DNA from: Campylobacter concisus | Lineage (GTDB): Bacteria > Campylobacterota > Campylobacteria > Campylobacterales > Campylobacteraceae | Direction of reading: 5' to 3' | NCBI RefSeq assembly: GCF_015229955.1 | Contig: NZ_JAAKYZ010000002.1 | Coordinates: 62,001-126,000 of the forward strand | DNA length: 64,000 bases | Part shown: piece after piece, positions 35,007 to 46,584 of the stretch | How the letters are laid out: each line of letters starts with the position of its first letter | Position numbering within the stretch: the first letter of the stretch is position 1 | Notes under the pieces: model-generated | Seen by the model: the letters and a program-made list of their open reading frames with translations, nothing else | What the model was told of the DNA's origin: nothing | Databases searched by the model: none | Made by a program: the position numbers and the translations under genes

Positions 35007-35558
35007 TTATTCCAAATTTCTCAAAAACTCCGCGTATTCTCTAGCGCCGCGTTCTATTTCGCTGTCGCTTGAGACGTAGTCCACGCCCGGAGTCTCCTCG
35101 GCGCCGTAAAATGCGAAAAAGTCGCGGTAATCGGCGTGAAAATAGTATTTAAACGCAAGCTCAAACGGCGTAAGAACCTCGCGCAAGCTAAAATGATAGC
35201 GTCCTTGCGGGCTGTAGTCGCTCTTTTTGATGCCTGCGGTCACGGCTAGCGCTACCTTGCGCCCCGCTATGCCGTTTGAACCGCGCCCATAGGCAAAGCC
35301 GTGCGTCATCACCGCGTCGATCCACGATTTTAAAATCGGAGGGCAGGAGAAATTGTGAAGCGGAAACTGCAAAACGAGGGCGTCGTGGGCTCTGATGAGC
35401 TCTTGCTCGCGCGCGGCGTCGATGTTGCCGCCTGCGTAAACCTGTGTCAAATCATGAACGCTAAAGCGCTGCGGCTCTTTGAGAGCTTCTTTCAGCAGGC
35501 GCTTGTTTATGACCGAGTTTTGGATGTCAGGATGGGCTAAGATGATTAGAGTTTTCAT
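35007..35558 (-). CDS. NAD(P)H oxidoreductase, flavodoxin-like fold (MdaB/KefF type)
   Basis: FMN/FAD quinone reductase of 183 residues. The start TLIILAHPDIQNSVINKRL is the family opening and FPLHNFSCPPILKSWIDAVMTHGFAY the flavin-contact block. Such enzymes reduce quinones by two electrons and protect against electrophiles. Base composition is clearly richer in G and C than in recJ and pyrG on either side (CGCGC words, GCC/GCG Ala codons), which suggests transfer between two genes that are usually neighbours. Confidence 0.9.
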   Translation of the reverse strand: MKTLIILAHPDIQNSVINKRLLKEALKEPQRFSVHDLTQVYAGGNIDAAREQELIRAHDALVLQFPLHNFSCPPILKSWIDAVMTHGFAYGRGSNGIAGRKVALAVTAGIKKSDYSPQGRYHFSLREVLTPFELAFKYYFHADYRDFFAFYGAEETPGVDYVSSDSEIERGAREYAEFLRNLE

Positions 35559-35662
35559 TTTTCTCCTTAAAAATTTAGCAAGCAGTGGGATTTATTTGAT
35601 AAATAATTTAATAAAAACAGCAAAAAATTTAAAAGAATTTTTAGAGCCAGATGGCTCTAAAT

Positions 35663-37306
<1,644 letters not shown>

Positions 37307-37422
37307 TTAAATTTATTTATTTTTTAATTGCGGATTATACCCCTTAAATATTTAGTAAGGCATTAATCGTATAAATTTTAAAAATTATTCTTTAAGTCTT
37401 TTTGTTATAGACTTCACAAACT

Positions 37423-37638
37423 ATGATAAAAAACTACCTAAACATCATTGCCTCTTTATATATAGACGGCTTTAAAAACATGAAAATAGGCAAAAAATTA
37501 TGGCTTCTCATAATAATAAAGCTTATCATCATGTTTGGAATTTTAAAAGCCTTTATCTTTAACGAGACTCTTAATACCAAATTTCAAACCGAAGAAGAAA
37601 AAAGCGAATTTGTAATTCGTAATTTAATAAAGGAATAA
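37423..37638 (+). CDS. DUF4492 small membrane protein upstream of cydA
   Basis: A 71-residue protein with one membrane helix (about 25-45, LWLLIIIKLIIMFGILKAFIF) and the block IIASLYIDGFKNMKIGKKLW. It belongs to DUF4492, commonly found just before cydA in epsilonproteobacteria and Bacteroidetes. Its stop lies one base before the cydA start region, so it is part of the oxidase operon and may help assembly or act as a small subunit. Confidence 0.85.
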   Translation: MIKNYLNIIASLYIDGFKNMKIGKKLWLLIIIKLIIMFGILKAFIFNETLNTKFQTEEEKSEFVIRNLIKE

Positions 37639-37639
37639 A

Positions 37640-39175
37640 ATGTCTGAGATGGATTTTGTTGATTGGTCTAGGGCTCAGTTTGCGCTGACTGCCATTTACC
37701 ACTTTTTGTTTGTCCCACTTACTTTGGGGCTAAGTTTTATCATCGCCATTATGGAGACGATATATGTCAAAACCGGCGATAAAGTCTGGCTTGAGATAAC
37801 GAAATTTTGGCTAAAGCTCTTTGGTATAAATTTCGCTATCGGTGTGGCTACTGGCATCATCATGGAGTTTGAGTTTGGTACAAACTGGGCGAATTACAGC
37901 TGGTTTGTCGGCGATATATTTGGCGCTCCTCTTGCGATTGAAGGCTTGCTCGCATTTTTTATGGAGAGTACATTTTTTGCCATTATGTTTTTTGGCTGGG
38001 AAAAGGTTAGTAAGAAATTTCACCTACTTTCAACTTGGCTTGTCGCGATCGGTTCAAATTTAAGTGCGCTTTGGATCTTGATCGCAAATGGCTGGATGCA
38101 ATATCCTATCGGCATGAAATTTAACCCAGATACTGCCAGAATGGAGATGGAAAATTTCTTTGAAGTTGCGCTAAATCCTCTTGGCATTAGCAAATTTTTA
38201 CACACAGTAACTAGCGGCTACACCATCTCAGCTATCTTTGTGATAGGAATTTCTGCTTGGTTTTTAATCAAAAAACGCCACATCTTGCTAGCTAAAAAAA
38301 GTATCGTGGTCGCTAGCGCATTTGGCCTTATCACTTCGGCATTTTTGTTACTTAGTGGCGATGAGAGCGCATATTTTGTAGCTCAAAAGCAGCCTATGAA
38401 GCTTGCAGCCATGGAGGGACTTTACAAGGGCGAGACTAACGCTGGCCTAGTTGCAGCTGGTATTTTAAACCTAGCTAAAGAGCTTGGCGACGAGAGCGAG
38501 CCATTTTTGCTTGAAATAAAGGTGCCTTATGCACTTGGTATCATGGCAAACAGAGAGCTTGACTCATTTACACCAGGTATAAATGACCTACTTTATGGCA
38601 ATAGCGAGCACAATCTAATAAGCATTGAAGAGAAGATGGCAAAGGGCAAAGTAGCCATCGAGGCTCTTAAAAACTACAAAGAAGCCAAAAAAGCAAATGA
38701 TGAGAGCCTAATGAAAACTTCTCTTTCAAATTTAGAAAGTAATCTAAATTTCTTAGGATATGGCTATCTTAAAGACGCAAAAGAAGCTGTACCGCCAGTT
38801 GCACTTACATTTTATAGCTTTCACATCATGGTCGCTCTTGGCACTTACTTCATAGCTCTTTTTGCTATCACTCTTTATCTAAATCTCTCAAGAAAATATA
38901 AATTTGAAAACATAAGAGCATTTTTATGGATCTGTCTCTTTACCATACCGCTTGGCTACATCGCAGCTGAAGCTGGCTGGATAGTAGCAGAGGTCGGTCG
39001 TCAGCCTTGGGTGATACAAGATCTCATGACCGTTGGCGTCGGAGCTACAAATTTATCTGACTCAAATATCAAAATTTCATTTATATTATTTGCTGTTTTA
39101 TTTACGGTCTTGTTAATTGCTGAGATCAAAATCATGCTTAAGCAAATAAAGATAGGATTTAACGACCATGCATAG
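37640..39175 (+). CDS. cydA: Cytochrome bd-type quinol oxidase subunit I
   Basis: Quinol-oxidising haem subunit of the bd oxidase (called CioA in C. jejuni, where it is cyanide-insensitive). It has 511 residues and about nine membrane helices. The N-terminal VDWSRAQFALTAIYHFLFVPLT contains the conserved haem-ligand His region and EFGTNWANYSWFVGDIFG is conserved. The Q-loop is of short type. GWIVAEVGRQPW near the C-terminus is a family hallmark. Overlaps cydB by eight bases. Confidence 0.97.
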   Translation: MSEMDFVDWSRAQFALTAIYHFLFVPLTLGLSFIIAIMETIYVKTGDKVWLEITKFWLKLFGINFAIGVATGIIMEFEFGTNWANYSWFVGDIFGAPLAIEGLLAFFMESTFFAIMFFGWEKVSKKFHLLSTWLVAIGSNLSALWILIANGWMQYPIGMKFNPDTARMEMENFFEVALNPLGISKFLHTVTSGYTISAIFVIGISAWFLIKKRHILLAKKSIVVASAFGLITSAFLLLSGDESAYFVAQKQPMKLAAMEGLYKGETNAGLVAAGILNLAKELGDESEPFLLEIKVPYALGIMANRELDSFTPGINDLLYGNSEHNLISIEEKMAKGKVAIEALKNYKEAKKANDESLMKTSLSNLESNLNFLGYGYLKDAKEAVPPVALTFYSFHIMVALGTYFIALFAITLYLNLSRKYKFENIRAFLWICLFTIPLGYIAAEAGWIVAEVGRQPWVIQDLMTVGVGATNLSDSNIKISFILFAVLFTVLLIAEIKIMLKQIKIGFNDHA

Positions 39176-40292
39176 TTTAAGCTTAGAAAATTTACAAATT
39201 TATTGGTGGTTTATAGTTAGCCTTCTTGGCGGACTTTTAGTCTTTATGATGTTCGTTCAAGGTGGTCAGTCGCTAATCTTTAGCCTTGGCAAGGACGAGC
39301 TTAAAAAAGATATGCTCATAAATTCTATCGGTAGAAAATGGGAACTTACATTCACGACGCTTGTTATGTTTGGTGGTGCGTGCTTTGCGGCGTTCCCACT
39401 ATTTTACGCTACTAGCTTTGGTGGTGCCTACTGGGTTTGGTTGGCTATTTTATTTTGCTTTATCATCCAAGCTGTAAGCTACGAGTACCGCAAAAAGCCT
39501 GATAACTTCTTAGGCGCTAGAACTTATGAAATTTTCCTTTTCATAAATGGCTCACTTGGCGTTATCCTTATTGGCATGGCGGTTAGTACATTTTTTAGCG
39601 GAAGTGACTTTGTGCTAAATGAGCACAACTTTGTCGAGTGGAAGACTCCATTTCGCGGTCTTGAAGCATTGGCAAATCCTTACTTGTATTTGCTTGGCAT
39701 AGCAATGTTTTTCCTATCTCGCGTAGGTGGCTGCTTATATCTTATGAACAACATCGCTGATGGCGAATTTATACAAAACGCTAGAAAACAGCTACTTATT
39801 AACACCGTGCTATTCTTGCCATTTTTCCTAGGATTTCTTGCTTGGGTGCTTACAAAAGATGGCTTTGCATACGACGCAAACGGCGTAGTTAGCCTTATGC
39901 CTTACAAATACGCTATAAATTTGATCGAAATGCCTATCGTTGGCATATTGCTTCTTGTTGGCGTTGTTTTGGTACTTGTTGGAATTTTCCAAGGGGCATT
40001 TACAAAAAGTATTCGTGGAATTTTTGCTTACGGCGTTGGCGTTACGCTAGCTGTAACTGCGCTATTTTTGATAACAGGCCTAAATGGCACTGCATTTTAT
40101 CCGTCATTTAGCGACCTTGCTAGCTCGCTAACTATCAAAAATGCAAGCTCTAGCCACTATACGCTTGGCGTTATGGCCTATGTTAGCTTGCTAGTGCCAG
40201 TAGTGCTTGCTTATATTATCGTCGTCTGGAGAGCGATAGATAGCAAGAAGATCACGCAAGACGAGATCAAAAACGATCATCACGCATACTAA
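39168..40292 (+). CDS. cydB: Cytochrome bd-type quinol oxidase subunit II
   Basis: Second membrane subunit, 374 residues with about nine helices. It opens with LQIYWWFIVSLLGGLLVFMMFVQGGQS, typical of CydB. GRKWELTFTTLVMFGGACFAAFP and FRGLEALANPYLYLLG are conserved. Overlaps cydA by eight bases and is followed nine bases later by a tiny membrane ORF. Confidence 0.96.
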   Translation: MHSLSLENLQIYWWFIVSLLGGLLVFMMFVQGGQSLIFSLGKDELKKDMLINSIGRKWELTFTTLVMFGGACFAAFPLFYATSFGGAYWVWLAILFCFIIQAVSYEYRKKPDNFLGARTYEIFLFINGSLGVILIGMAVSTFFSGSDFVLNEHNFVEWKTPFRGLEALANPYLYLLGIAMFFLSRVGGCLYLMNNIADGEFIQNARKQLLINTVLFLPFFLGFLAWVLTKDGFAYDANGVVSLMPYKYAINLIEMPIVGILLLVGVVLVLVGIFQGAFTKSIRGIFAYGVGVTLAVTALFLITGLNGTAFYPSFSDLASSLTIKNASSSHYTLGVMAYVSLLVPVVLAYIIVVWRAIDSKKITQDEIKNDHHAY

Positions 40293-40301
40293 GGATAAAA
40301 G

Positions 40302-40403
40302 ATGTTAGAAGCAGGAATTTTTTTGATACTTTGGCCAGTGACGCTATTTGCTAGCTATAAATTTGTTCTTTTTTCTCTTAAGAAATTTGATGCAAATAAC
40401 TAA
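40302..40403 (+). CDS. CydX-like mini-subunit
   Basis: A 33-residue ORF (opens MLEAGIFLILWPVTLFASYK) with an AAGGAT ribosome site, nine bases after cydB. It is one hydrophobic helix followed by a basic tail, the form of CydX/CydS accessory subunits of bd oxidases, though the sequence is unlike E. coli CydX. A terminator follows directly. Position, size and ribosome site make it a real gene; role as oxidase subunit is inference. Confidence 0.7.
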   Translation: MLEAGIFLILWPVTLFASYKFVLFSLKKFDANN

Positions 40404-40429
40404 AATTTAGGGGCGTTTGCTCCTAAATT
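40404..40429 (+). terminator. Terminator of the cyd operon
   Basis: AATTTAGGGGC (40404-40414) pairs with GCTCCTAAATT (40419-40429) with a four-base loop, followed by CTTCTTTTTATTTTT. Confidence 0.9.
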
Positions 40430-40557
40430 CTTCTTTTTATTTTTACCCTTTAAAACGACTCTTTTATAAATTTACTTAAGCCACTTTTCATATAAGCGTT
40501 AGTTCTGTGTGAAATTTGGGTAGTAAGATATCATTAAATTTTATTAAAGGAGCGAAA

Positions 40558-42327
40558 ATGAGCAAGAATTTCTTAGGTTCTGTTGCCCTTGCGGCTGTTT
40601 TGGTTAGTGGTCTTAGTATAGGCATCACGCCACTAGAGGCTGGAGTCCTGGCTCATCACGTAAAGGTTCAAGGCGAGCTTGGATCAGTCTTTATAAATCC
40701 TTATGACGTATCGCCTCTAACTGCTATCATCGATAGAGCCGGCAAAGACATCAAAGATATCCATGTCAAAGTAAAAGGTAAGCCAGATGGCGGTATCGAC
40801 ATCGACTATAACGTCTCAGAGCATGCTTTGCTTACGCATGATGGTGTGCCTATTTGGGGCCTTTATCCTGACTATCTAAACGAGGTCGTGCTTAGCTACA
40901 CATTTAATGGAGCTAAAAAGGTAGAAACATATAAAATTTACGCCCAGCCTATCGTCACATATAGCCGTGATTTTAGATTTTCTCACATGCAAAAGACTCG
41001 CGTCAAAAAGGTCGATCCTGCCTTTAAAAACAGGCTCTATCTCATAAATAATACAATTACAAGCGTCTATAAACCGCTTGATTGGAAAAATGGCGGAGCT
41101 GCTAGCTGGAACGACTTTACCGAAAACTACATCATAGATACCAAAGGCGAGGTCAGATGGTATCTTGACTATCAGAAATTTTACGACCGCAGCGAGAGAA
41201 GAGTGATGGATGGAGGCATGATGATGGGCTTTCATCAGCTAAAAAATGGCGATATCAGCTTTGGCATGGCTCAAAGATATCTAAGATATGACCTTATGGG
41301 AAAAGAAATTTATAATCGCCCGCTTCCAAGAGGCTACATCGATCTAAGCCATGAAGTTATGCCATTAAAGGATGATCACGCGCTTCTTAGAGTTGGCAAA
41401 TACAACTACCATCACAAAGATGGCAAAATTTCTCACACCATAAGAGATCACATCATCGAGGTCGATAACACCGGTAAGGTGGTCGAAGAGTGGGATCTAA
41501 ATGAAATTTTTGGCAACAATGTCTACCGCAGCAACCTCATAAAAGCGCTTGATGCTAGAGCTGTTTGCCTAAATATCGATATGGACGCAAAAGAGATAAA
41601 GATAAGCGACGATCAGCCATTTGGCGACATCACCTCTACTGGCACAGGTAGAAACTGGGCTCACGTAAATTCTATCTCATACGATGAGAGCGACGATAGC
41701 ATCATCCTCTCACTTCGCCACCAAGGCATCGTAAAGATAGGACGTGATAAAAAAGTAAAATGGATATTAGCTTCGCCTGAGGGCTGGAGTGAAGAATTTA
41801 AAGCCAAAGTGCTAACTCCAGTCGATAGCAAAGGTAATAAGATAAAATGCGAAAACTCAAAATGCGAGGGCGAATTTGACTGGTCATGGACTCAGCACAC
41901 CGCATGGCTAACACCAAGATACGACAACAAAGGCAGCATAAAACACCTAAGCGTATTTGACAATGGCGATGCAAGGGGTATGGAGCAGCCAGCCTTTAAA
42001 GAGGATAAATACTCCCGCGCAGTTGAGTACAAGATAGATGAGAAAAAGGGCACGGTTGAACAAACTTGGCAGTTTGGCAAAGAGCGTGGATTTGACTTTT
42101 ATAGCGCAGTTACTAGCAACGTCGAGTGGCAAAAAGATAAAAATACCTACTTCATCTCAAGCTCAAATGTAAATTTACTTCGCCCTGACAAGACTATCAA
42201 AATGGTCTTAGTTGAGATCGATCCAAAGACAAATGAGATCAAATTTGAGATGGATGTGGACTCTGCTTCAAGAGATGATGTTGCTTATAGGGCGATGGTT
42301 ATTGATCCGGAGGTATTTAGTTATTAG
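40558..42327 (+). CDS. Arylsulfate sulfotransferase (AstA type)
   Basis: Periplasmic enzyme moving sulfate from phenolic sulfate esters to other phenols. The start at 40558 (AAAGGAGCGAAA before it) is preferred over 40516, giving 589 residues with a signal peptide ending in the ITPLEAG region. An N-terminal Ig-like domain is followed by a six-bladed propeller; FHQLKNGDISFG, SRDFRFSHMQKTR, NWAHVNSISYDE and SLRHQGIVKIGRD are family blocks and supply the His residues of the active site. The gene appears to be a single unit with its own terminator. DsbL/DsbI partners, often linked, are not beside it. Confidence 0.92.
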   Translation: MSKNFLGSVALAAVLVSGLSIGITPLEAGVLAHHVKVQGELGSVFINPYDVSPLTAIIDRAGKDIKDIHVKVKGKPDGGIDIDYNVSEHALLTHDGVPIWGLYPDYLNEVVLSYTFNGAKKVETYKIYAQPIVTYSRDFRFSHMQKTRVKKVDPAFKNRLYLINNTITSVYKPLDWKNGGAASWNDFTENYIIDTKGEVRWYLDYQKFYDRSERRVMDGGMMMGFHQLKNGDISFGMAQRYLRYDLMGKEIYNRPLPRGYIDLSHEVMPLKDDHALLRVGKYNYHHKDGKISHTIRDHIIEVDNTGKVVEEWDLNEIFGNNVYRSNLIKALDARAVCLNIDMDAKEIKISDDQPFGDITSTGTGRNWAHVNSISYDESDDSIILSLRHQGIVKIGRDKKVKWILASPEGWSEEFKAKVLTPVDSKGNKIKCENSKCEGEFDWSWTQHTAWLTPRYDNKGSIKHLSVFDNGDARGMEQPAFKEDKYSRAVEYKIDEKKGTVEQTWQFGKERGFDFYSAVTSNVEWQKDKNTYFISSSNVNLLRPDKTIKMVLVEIDPKTNEIKFEMDVDSASRDDVAYRAMVIDPEVFSY

Positions 42328-42334
42328 CAGTATC

Positions 42335-42358
42335 TGGTGTGAGATTTTTCTCTCACCA
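42335..42358. terminator. Hairpin between arylsulfotransferase gene and next gene
   Basis: TGGTGTGAGA (42335-42344) pairs with TCTCACCA (42351-42358) with one bulge, and lies between convergent stops. Confidence 0.65.
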
Positions 42359-42362
42359 GCTT

Positions 42363-42713
42363 TTAGTTGTTGTTTTGAAATTTATAGATTGCTTCTTTGA
42401 TTCTAGTAAGGTTAAAATTTATCGCTCGCTCTAGTTCTGGCAAGTCTATATCTTTATCCGCTTCAAATGCTTTTACCATCTCGCTTAGCTCTTTTGTCTC
42501 ATCACTTGCAAGGACTATGCTTTTAAAATTATCATCGTCTATCTGGTCAAATTTTAAAAAGATTGATGCAAATTTATCTTTTAAAATTTCTTTATTTAGC
42601 TTTCTATTTTCCAAAGCTTTCTTTGTTCCACCATTTTTATTACAGGTTCTAAATATCGAATCTATTGTTTCATTCACTTCATCAAGTAAAATTTCTGTTT
42701 TTTCACTTTGCAT
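42363..42713 (-). CDS. Hypothetical helical protein
   Basis: A 116-residue, acidic, mostly helical protein without signal peptide or membrane segment. It opens with EKTEILLDEVNETIDSIF and has a later DLPELERAINFNLTRIKEA. I do not recognise a family. It is flanked by the arylsulfotransferase gene (convergent) and a long gap. Confidence 0.6.
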   Translation of the reverse strand: MQSEKTEILLDEVNETIDSIFRTCNKNGGTKKALENRKLNKEILKDKFASIFLKFDQIDDDNFKSIVLASDETKELSEMVKAFEADKDIDLPELERAINFNLTRIKEAIYKFQNNN

Positions 42714-43234
42714 ATAAAACTCTCTTAACTATAAATTAAATTTAAAATAAAAGCTAAATCGCTCTTGTTTTGGAGATTAGAAGTTGTTTTACTTTTTCGC
42801 GTAAAAAGGAAAAATTAAAGTTGTATTTGTGAAGTTATTTTCATAAAAGTTTGCGCCAGAATTTAAAATTTTAGTTTGCATTGGCATCATTTTATGCCCT
42901 CTATTTTTGCGATCATTTTCTCATCCTTGTTAAAAAATTTTATCGCATTGTATAAATTTTCATAGGTCTTGTAAATTGTACCAAGGTACAATAAAGCCCT
43001 ATAAATCAATATTTATAACACATTGATAATATTTTTACGTTATTATTTTGCATACTGCTTTGATTAAAATTACCGAAATTTCGTAGCTATTTAGCTCATC
43101 CTTTTTGGATAAATTTTAAAAATTTAATGTGTTATTTATGTAATAAAAAAATTTTTAAATTTGCAAAATTTTTTTAAAATCTTTGATACTTTATATGTGA
43201 TAAAATCCTCTCAAATTTTAAAAAAGGATCAAAT
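42714..43234. promoter_or_regulatory. Long upstream region of ilvD with a 16-bp palindrome
   Basis: About 520 bases without a gene. TTGTACCAAGGTACAA at 42976-42991 is a perfect 7-bp inverted repeat with two-base spacer, a likely binding site for a dimeric regulator. AAAAAGGATC before 43235 is the ilvD ribosome site. A leader peptide or attenuator for ilvD was looked for and not seen. Confidence 0.45.
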
Positions 43235-44908
43235 TTGAGAAGCGATATAATCAAAAAAGGCTACACAAGAGCCCCACACCGCTCACTTTTACGTGCGACT
43301 GGACTAAAAGACGATGACTTTGCTAAACCCTTTATCGGCGTTGCAAACAGCTTTATAGAGATCATACCTGGCCACTTTTTCTTAAATAAATATGCACAAA
43401 TTTTAAAAGATGAAATTCGCAAAAATGGCTGTATTCCATTTGAGTTTAACTGCATAGGTGTGGATGATGGCATAGCGATGGGGCATGGCGGCATGCTATA
43501 TAGCTTGCCTAGCCGTGAGATCATCGCAAACTCGATAGAGACCGTGATGAACGCTCACGCACTTGACGCACTCGTTTGTATGCCAAACTGCGATAAGATA
43601 GTCCCTGGCATGGTTATGGGTGCTTTAAGGGTCAATGTCCCAACCGTGTTTGTAAGCGGTGGCCCAATGAAAAAGGGCTACACAAAAGATGGCAAGCCAA
43701 TCGACCTTGCGACTGCGTTTGAGGCGGTTGGTAAATTTGAGACCAAAGAGATAGACGAGGCCGAGCTAAGAGATATCGAGTGCAACGCATGTCCAAGTGG
43801 TGGTAGTTGCAGCGGTATGTTTACGGCAAATTCTATGAACACGCTTTGCGAGGCGATGGGCATAGCGCTCCCTGGCAACGGCACTATCCTAGCGCTAACT
43901 CCGGAGCGTGAGGAGCTCATCAGGCAGGCTGCTCGCAGAATTTGCCAGATCGCCCTTGATGAGAAATTTAAGATAAGAAACATACTAAATGAAAAAGCGA
44001 TCCGCAACGCACTTGTCGTTGATATGGCGATGGGTGGTAGCAGCAACACCGTTCTTCACATGCTAGCTATCTCAAGAGAGGCTGGCGTAAATTTAGATAT
44101 CAAAGAGCTAAATAAAATCAGCCAAAATATCGCTCACATCGCTAAGATCAGTCCAAGCTTGCCAAACGTGCACATGGAGGATATCGGCAGAGCTGGTGGT
44201 ATGAATGCGGTGATAAAAGAAATTTCACGTAGAGATAACGGCATGCTAAATTTAGACAATCTCACAGTTAGCGGAGAAACTTTAGGAGAGCGTGTAAAGA
44301 TAAGTGACATCAAAGATGAAAGCATCATTCACAAAGTAGAAAACGCCTATTCACAAGTTGGCGGACTTGCCATTTTATTTGGAAATTTAGCCGAGCAAGG
44401 CTGTGTCATCAAGACAGCTGGTATCGTTGGCGAGCGTAAATTTAGCGGCAAAGCTGTCTGCTTTAACTCACAAGATGAAGCAATAGCTGGCATCTCAAGT
44501 GGCAAAGTAGATAAAGGCGATGTCGTCGTCATCCGATACGAAGGTCCGCGCGGAGGCCCTGGCATGCAAGAGATGCTAAGTCCTACTTCACTCATCATGG
44601 GACGAGGCCTTGGCGCAGACGTGGCGCTCATCACAGATGGTCGCTTTAGCGGGGCGACAAGAGGTCTAAGCATCGGTCACGTAAGTCCAGAAGCAGCTGA
44701 AGGCGGCATGATAGGCTTGCTAAAAGATGGCGACATCATCGATATAGACGTCGATAAATACGAGATAAACGTTCGCCTAAGCGAAGCTGAGATCGCAAAG
44801 AGAAGAGCGGAATTTAAGCCAGTTGATAAACCGCTAACATCTCGCTGGCTAAGACAGTACCGCAAACTAGTCACAAACGCAAGCAACGGAGCAGTGCTAG
44901 AAGCATAA
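43235..44908 (+). CDS. ilvD: Dihydroxy-acid dehydratase
   Basis: Iron-sulfur enzyme of valine and isoleucine synthesis, converting dihydroxy acids to 2-oxo acids. It has 557 residues from a TTG start that follows AAAAAGGATC. The cluster Cys residues are in [11 protein letters not shown] and [26 protein letters not shown] and [12 protein letters not shown] are further family signatures. The gene stands alone, away from ilvC or leu genes, and ends at a strong hairpin. Confidence 0.98.
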   Translation: MRSDIIKKGYTRAPHRSLLRATGLKDDDFAKPFIGVANSFIEIIPGHFFLNKYAQILKDEIRKNGCIPFEFNCIGVDDGIAMGHGGMLYSLPSREIIANSIETVMNAHALDALVCMPNCDKIVPGMVMGALRVNVPTVFVSGGPMKKGYTKDGKPIDLATAFEAVGKFETKEIDEAELRDIECNACPSGGSCSGMFTANSMNTLCEAMGIALPGNGTILALTPEREELIRQAARRICQIALDEKFKIRNILNEKAIRNALVVDMAMGGSSNTVLHMLAISREAGVNLDIKELNKISQNIAHIAKISPSLPNVHMEDIGRAGGMNAVIKEISRRDNGMLNLDNLTVSGETLGERVKISDIKDESIIHKVENAYSQVGGLAILFGNLAEQGCVIKTAGIVGERKFSGKAVCFNSQDEAIAGISSGKVDKGDVVVIRYEGPRGGPGMQEMLSPTSLIMGRGLGADVALITDGRFSGATRGLSIGHVSPEAAEGGMIGLLKDGDIIDIDVDKYEINVRLSEAEIAKRRAEFKPVDKPLTSRWLRQYRKLVTNASNGAVLEA

Positions 44909-44917
44909 AAATTTATC

Positions 44918-44948
44918 ACAAAAGCAAGGAGTGTCTCTTTGCTTTTGT
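44918..44948 (+). terminator. Terminator of ilvD
   Basis: ACAAAAGCAA (44918-44927) pairs with TTGCTTTTGT (44939-44948), with an inner GAG/CTC, followed by an A/T-rich tail. Confidence 0.8.
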
Positions 44949-44986
44949 AAAAATATAAAAATTTCTTTATTTTTTGAGGATACTAA

Positions 44987-46555
44987 ATGCAACAAGATTT
45001 TTATTTTTATGCTGCCATATTTTTAGGAGTACTATTTTTGATTGCGATATTTGTCATCTATTCATTTAATAGGGACAAACTCGAGCTAAAAAGAAATTTG
45101 GCGCAAAAAGAGCAAGAAAATTTTGAAATTTCATCAAATTTAGCAAATTTATCATCTCAAAATAGTGAAAATTTACAGCTTATCAGCGAGCAAAAAGCAA
45201 GACTTATGTCAAATCACGAGCGAATAGACGAGCTTATCAGTGAGATCGATGCGCTAAAAACCAAAATAGCCCAAAAAGACGAAGCTGAAGATGCGATGGA
45301 GCGCGTGATAAATGAGCTTAAAGAGAGTATCGGTACAGCAAATGAAAAGGCCAAGAATAACGAGGCAAATTTCACTGCAACACTAGCTGAGCTAAATCAA
45401 AATAAAAATGCTTTAGCTGAAGCGAGTGAGAGAGAAAATAGATTAAAACGTGATATGGCTGTGCTTAGAAATGAAATAGAAGCAAAAGAAAATAGCCTAA
45501 AAGAGCAAGAGGCAAATTTATTAAAAGTAAAAAATGAGTTAAATTTGGAATTTTCTAATCTTGCAAATAAAATATTTGAAGAAAAAAGTGCAAATTTCAC
45601 ACAAAATAGCCAAAATTCTTTAGATCTTTTACTAAAGCCACTAAAGGAGCAAATTTCAACCTTTCAAGAGCGCGTAAATGCAGTCCATGACGCGTCAGTT
45701 AAAGGCATGAGCGCGCTAGGAACGCAGATTAAGCACATAAGTGAGATTGGTATCTCAATGTCAAAAGAGGCAAACTCACTAGCCACTGCATTAAAAGGTA
45801 GCAATAAAACACTTGGAAACTGGGGCGAAATACAGCTTGAACGCACATTTGAGGCTTCTGGACTTGTAAAAGATGAGCATTACTTGACACAACAAAATTT
45901 CAAGAACGAAGAAGGCAAACGTCTTATTCCTGATTTTATAGTAAAGATACCAGATGGCAAGCATCTAATAGTTGATTCTAAAGTCTCACTTATAGCTTAC
46001 GAAAAGGCTATCACAGCCAGCAACGAAGAGGAGCTAAATTTAGCATTAAAAGAGCATATTGCTTCTATGAAAAATCACATAGATAGCTTAAATAGCAAAA
46101 ATTACGGCGAGATCGTACCTGATAGTCCTGATTTTGTATTGATGTTTATACCAATTGAGCCAGCATATATCGAGGCTATGAAATTTGATAGTTCACTTTT
46201 TGACTACGCATTTCAAAAGCGCGTAATACTAGTATCTCACACTACACTTATGCCTATTCTTCGCACAGTGGCAAATTTATGGCGCATAGAGCGTGGCAAT
46301 GAAGAGGCCAAAAATATCGTAAAGAGTGCGATTAAAATTTATGATAAAGTCCGCAATGTGGCCGAGCATATGAATAGACTTAGCAATACACTAAATACTG
46401 CGAATAAACATTTTAACGCCCTTGCATCAAGTTTTAGTGGTAGAGATGGTCTTGTTAGTAGACTTGAAAATTTTAAACGCTTGTCTCCAGACGAGCAAAA
46501 AGATATAGAAGTAAAAGAAATCGGCGTAAATAACGAATTAGAAAAAGAGGATTAG
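44987..46555 (+). CDS. rmuC: DNA recombination protein RmuC
   Basis: A 522-residue protein with one N-terminal membrane helix (about 6-26), a long coiled coil (about 30-200) and the RmuC nuclease-like domain (about 220-470). Domain blocks include LGNWGEIQLERTFEASGL, IPDFIVKIPDGKHLIVDSKVS and VLMFIPIEPAY. RmuC limits DNA inversions and acts in genome stability; biochemical activity is still debated. Ribosome site TGAGGA. Ends at a shared hairpin. Confidence 0.95.
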   Translation: MQQDFYFYAAIFLGVLFLIAIFVIYSFNRDKLELKRNLAQKEQENFEISSNLANLSSQNSENLQLISEQKARLMSNHERIDELISEIDALKTKIAQKDEAEDAMERVINELKESIGTANEKAKNNEANFTATLAELNQNKNALAEASERENRLKRDMAVLRNEIEAKENSLKEQEANLLKVKNELNLEFSNLANKIFEEKSANFTQNSQNSLDLLLKPLKEQISTFQERVNAVHDASVKGMSALGTQIKHISEIGISMSKEANSLATALKGSNKTLGNWGEIQLERTFEASGLVKDEHYLTQQNFKNEEGKRLIPDFIVKIPDGKHLIVDSKVSLIAYEKAITASNEEELNLALKEHIASMKNHIDSLNSKNYGEIVPDSPDFVLMFIPIEPAYIEAMKFDSSLFDYAFQKRVILVSHTTLMPILRTVANLWRIERGNEEAKNIVKSAIKIYDKVRNVAEHMNRLSNTLNTANKHFNALASSFSGRDGLVSRLENFKRLSPDEQKDIEVKEIGVNNELEKED

Positions 46556-46558
46556 GAT

Positions 46559-46579
46559 ATGGCTAGAAAAACTAGCCAT
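46559..46579. terminator. Bidirectional terminator after rmuC
   Basis: ATGGCTAG (46559-46566) and CTAGCCAT (46572-46579) with an AAAAA loop, between the convergent rmuC and the DUF5339-type gene. Confidence 0.85.
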
Positions 46580-46584
46580 AAAAT

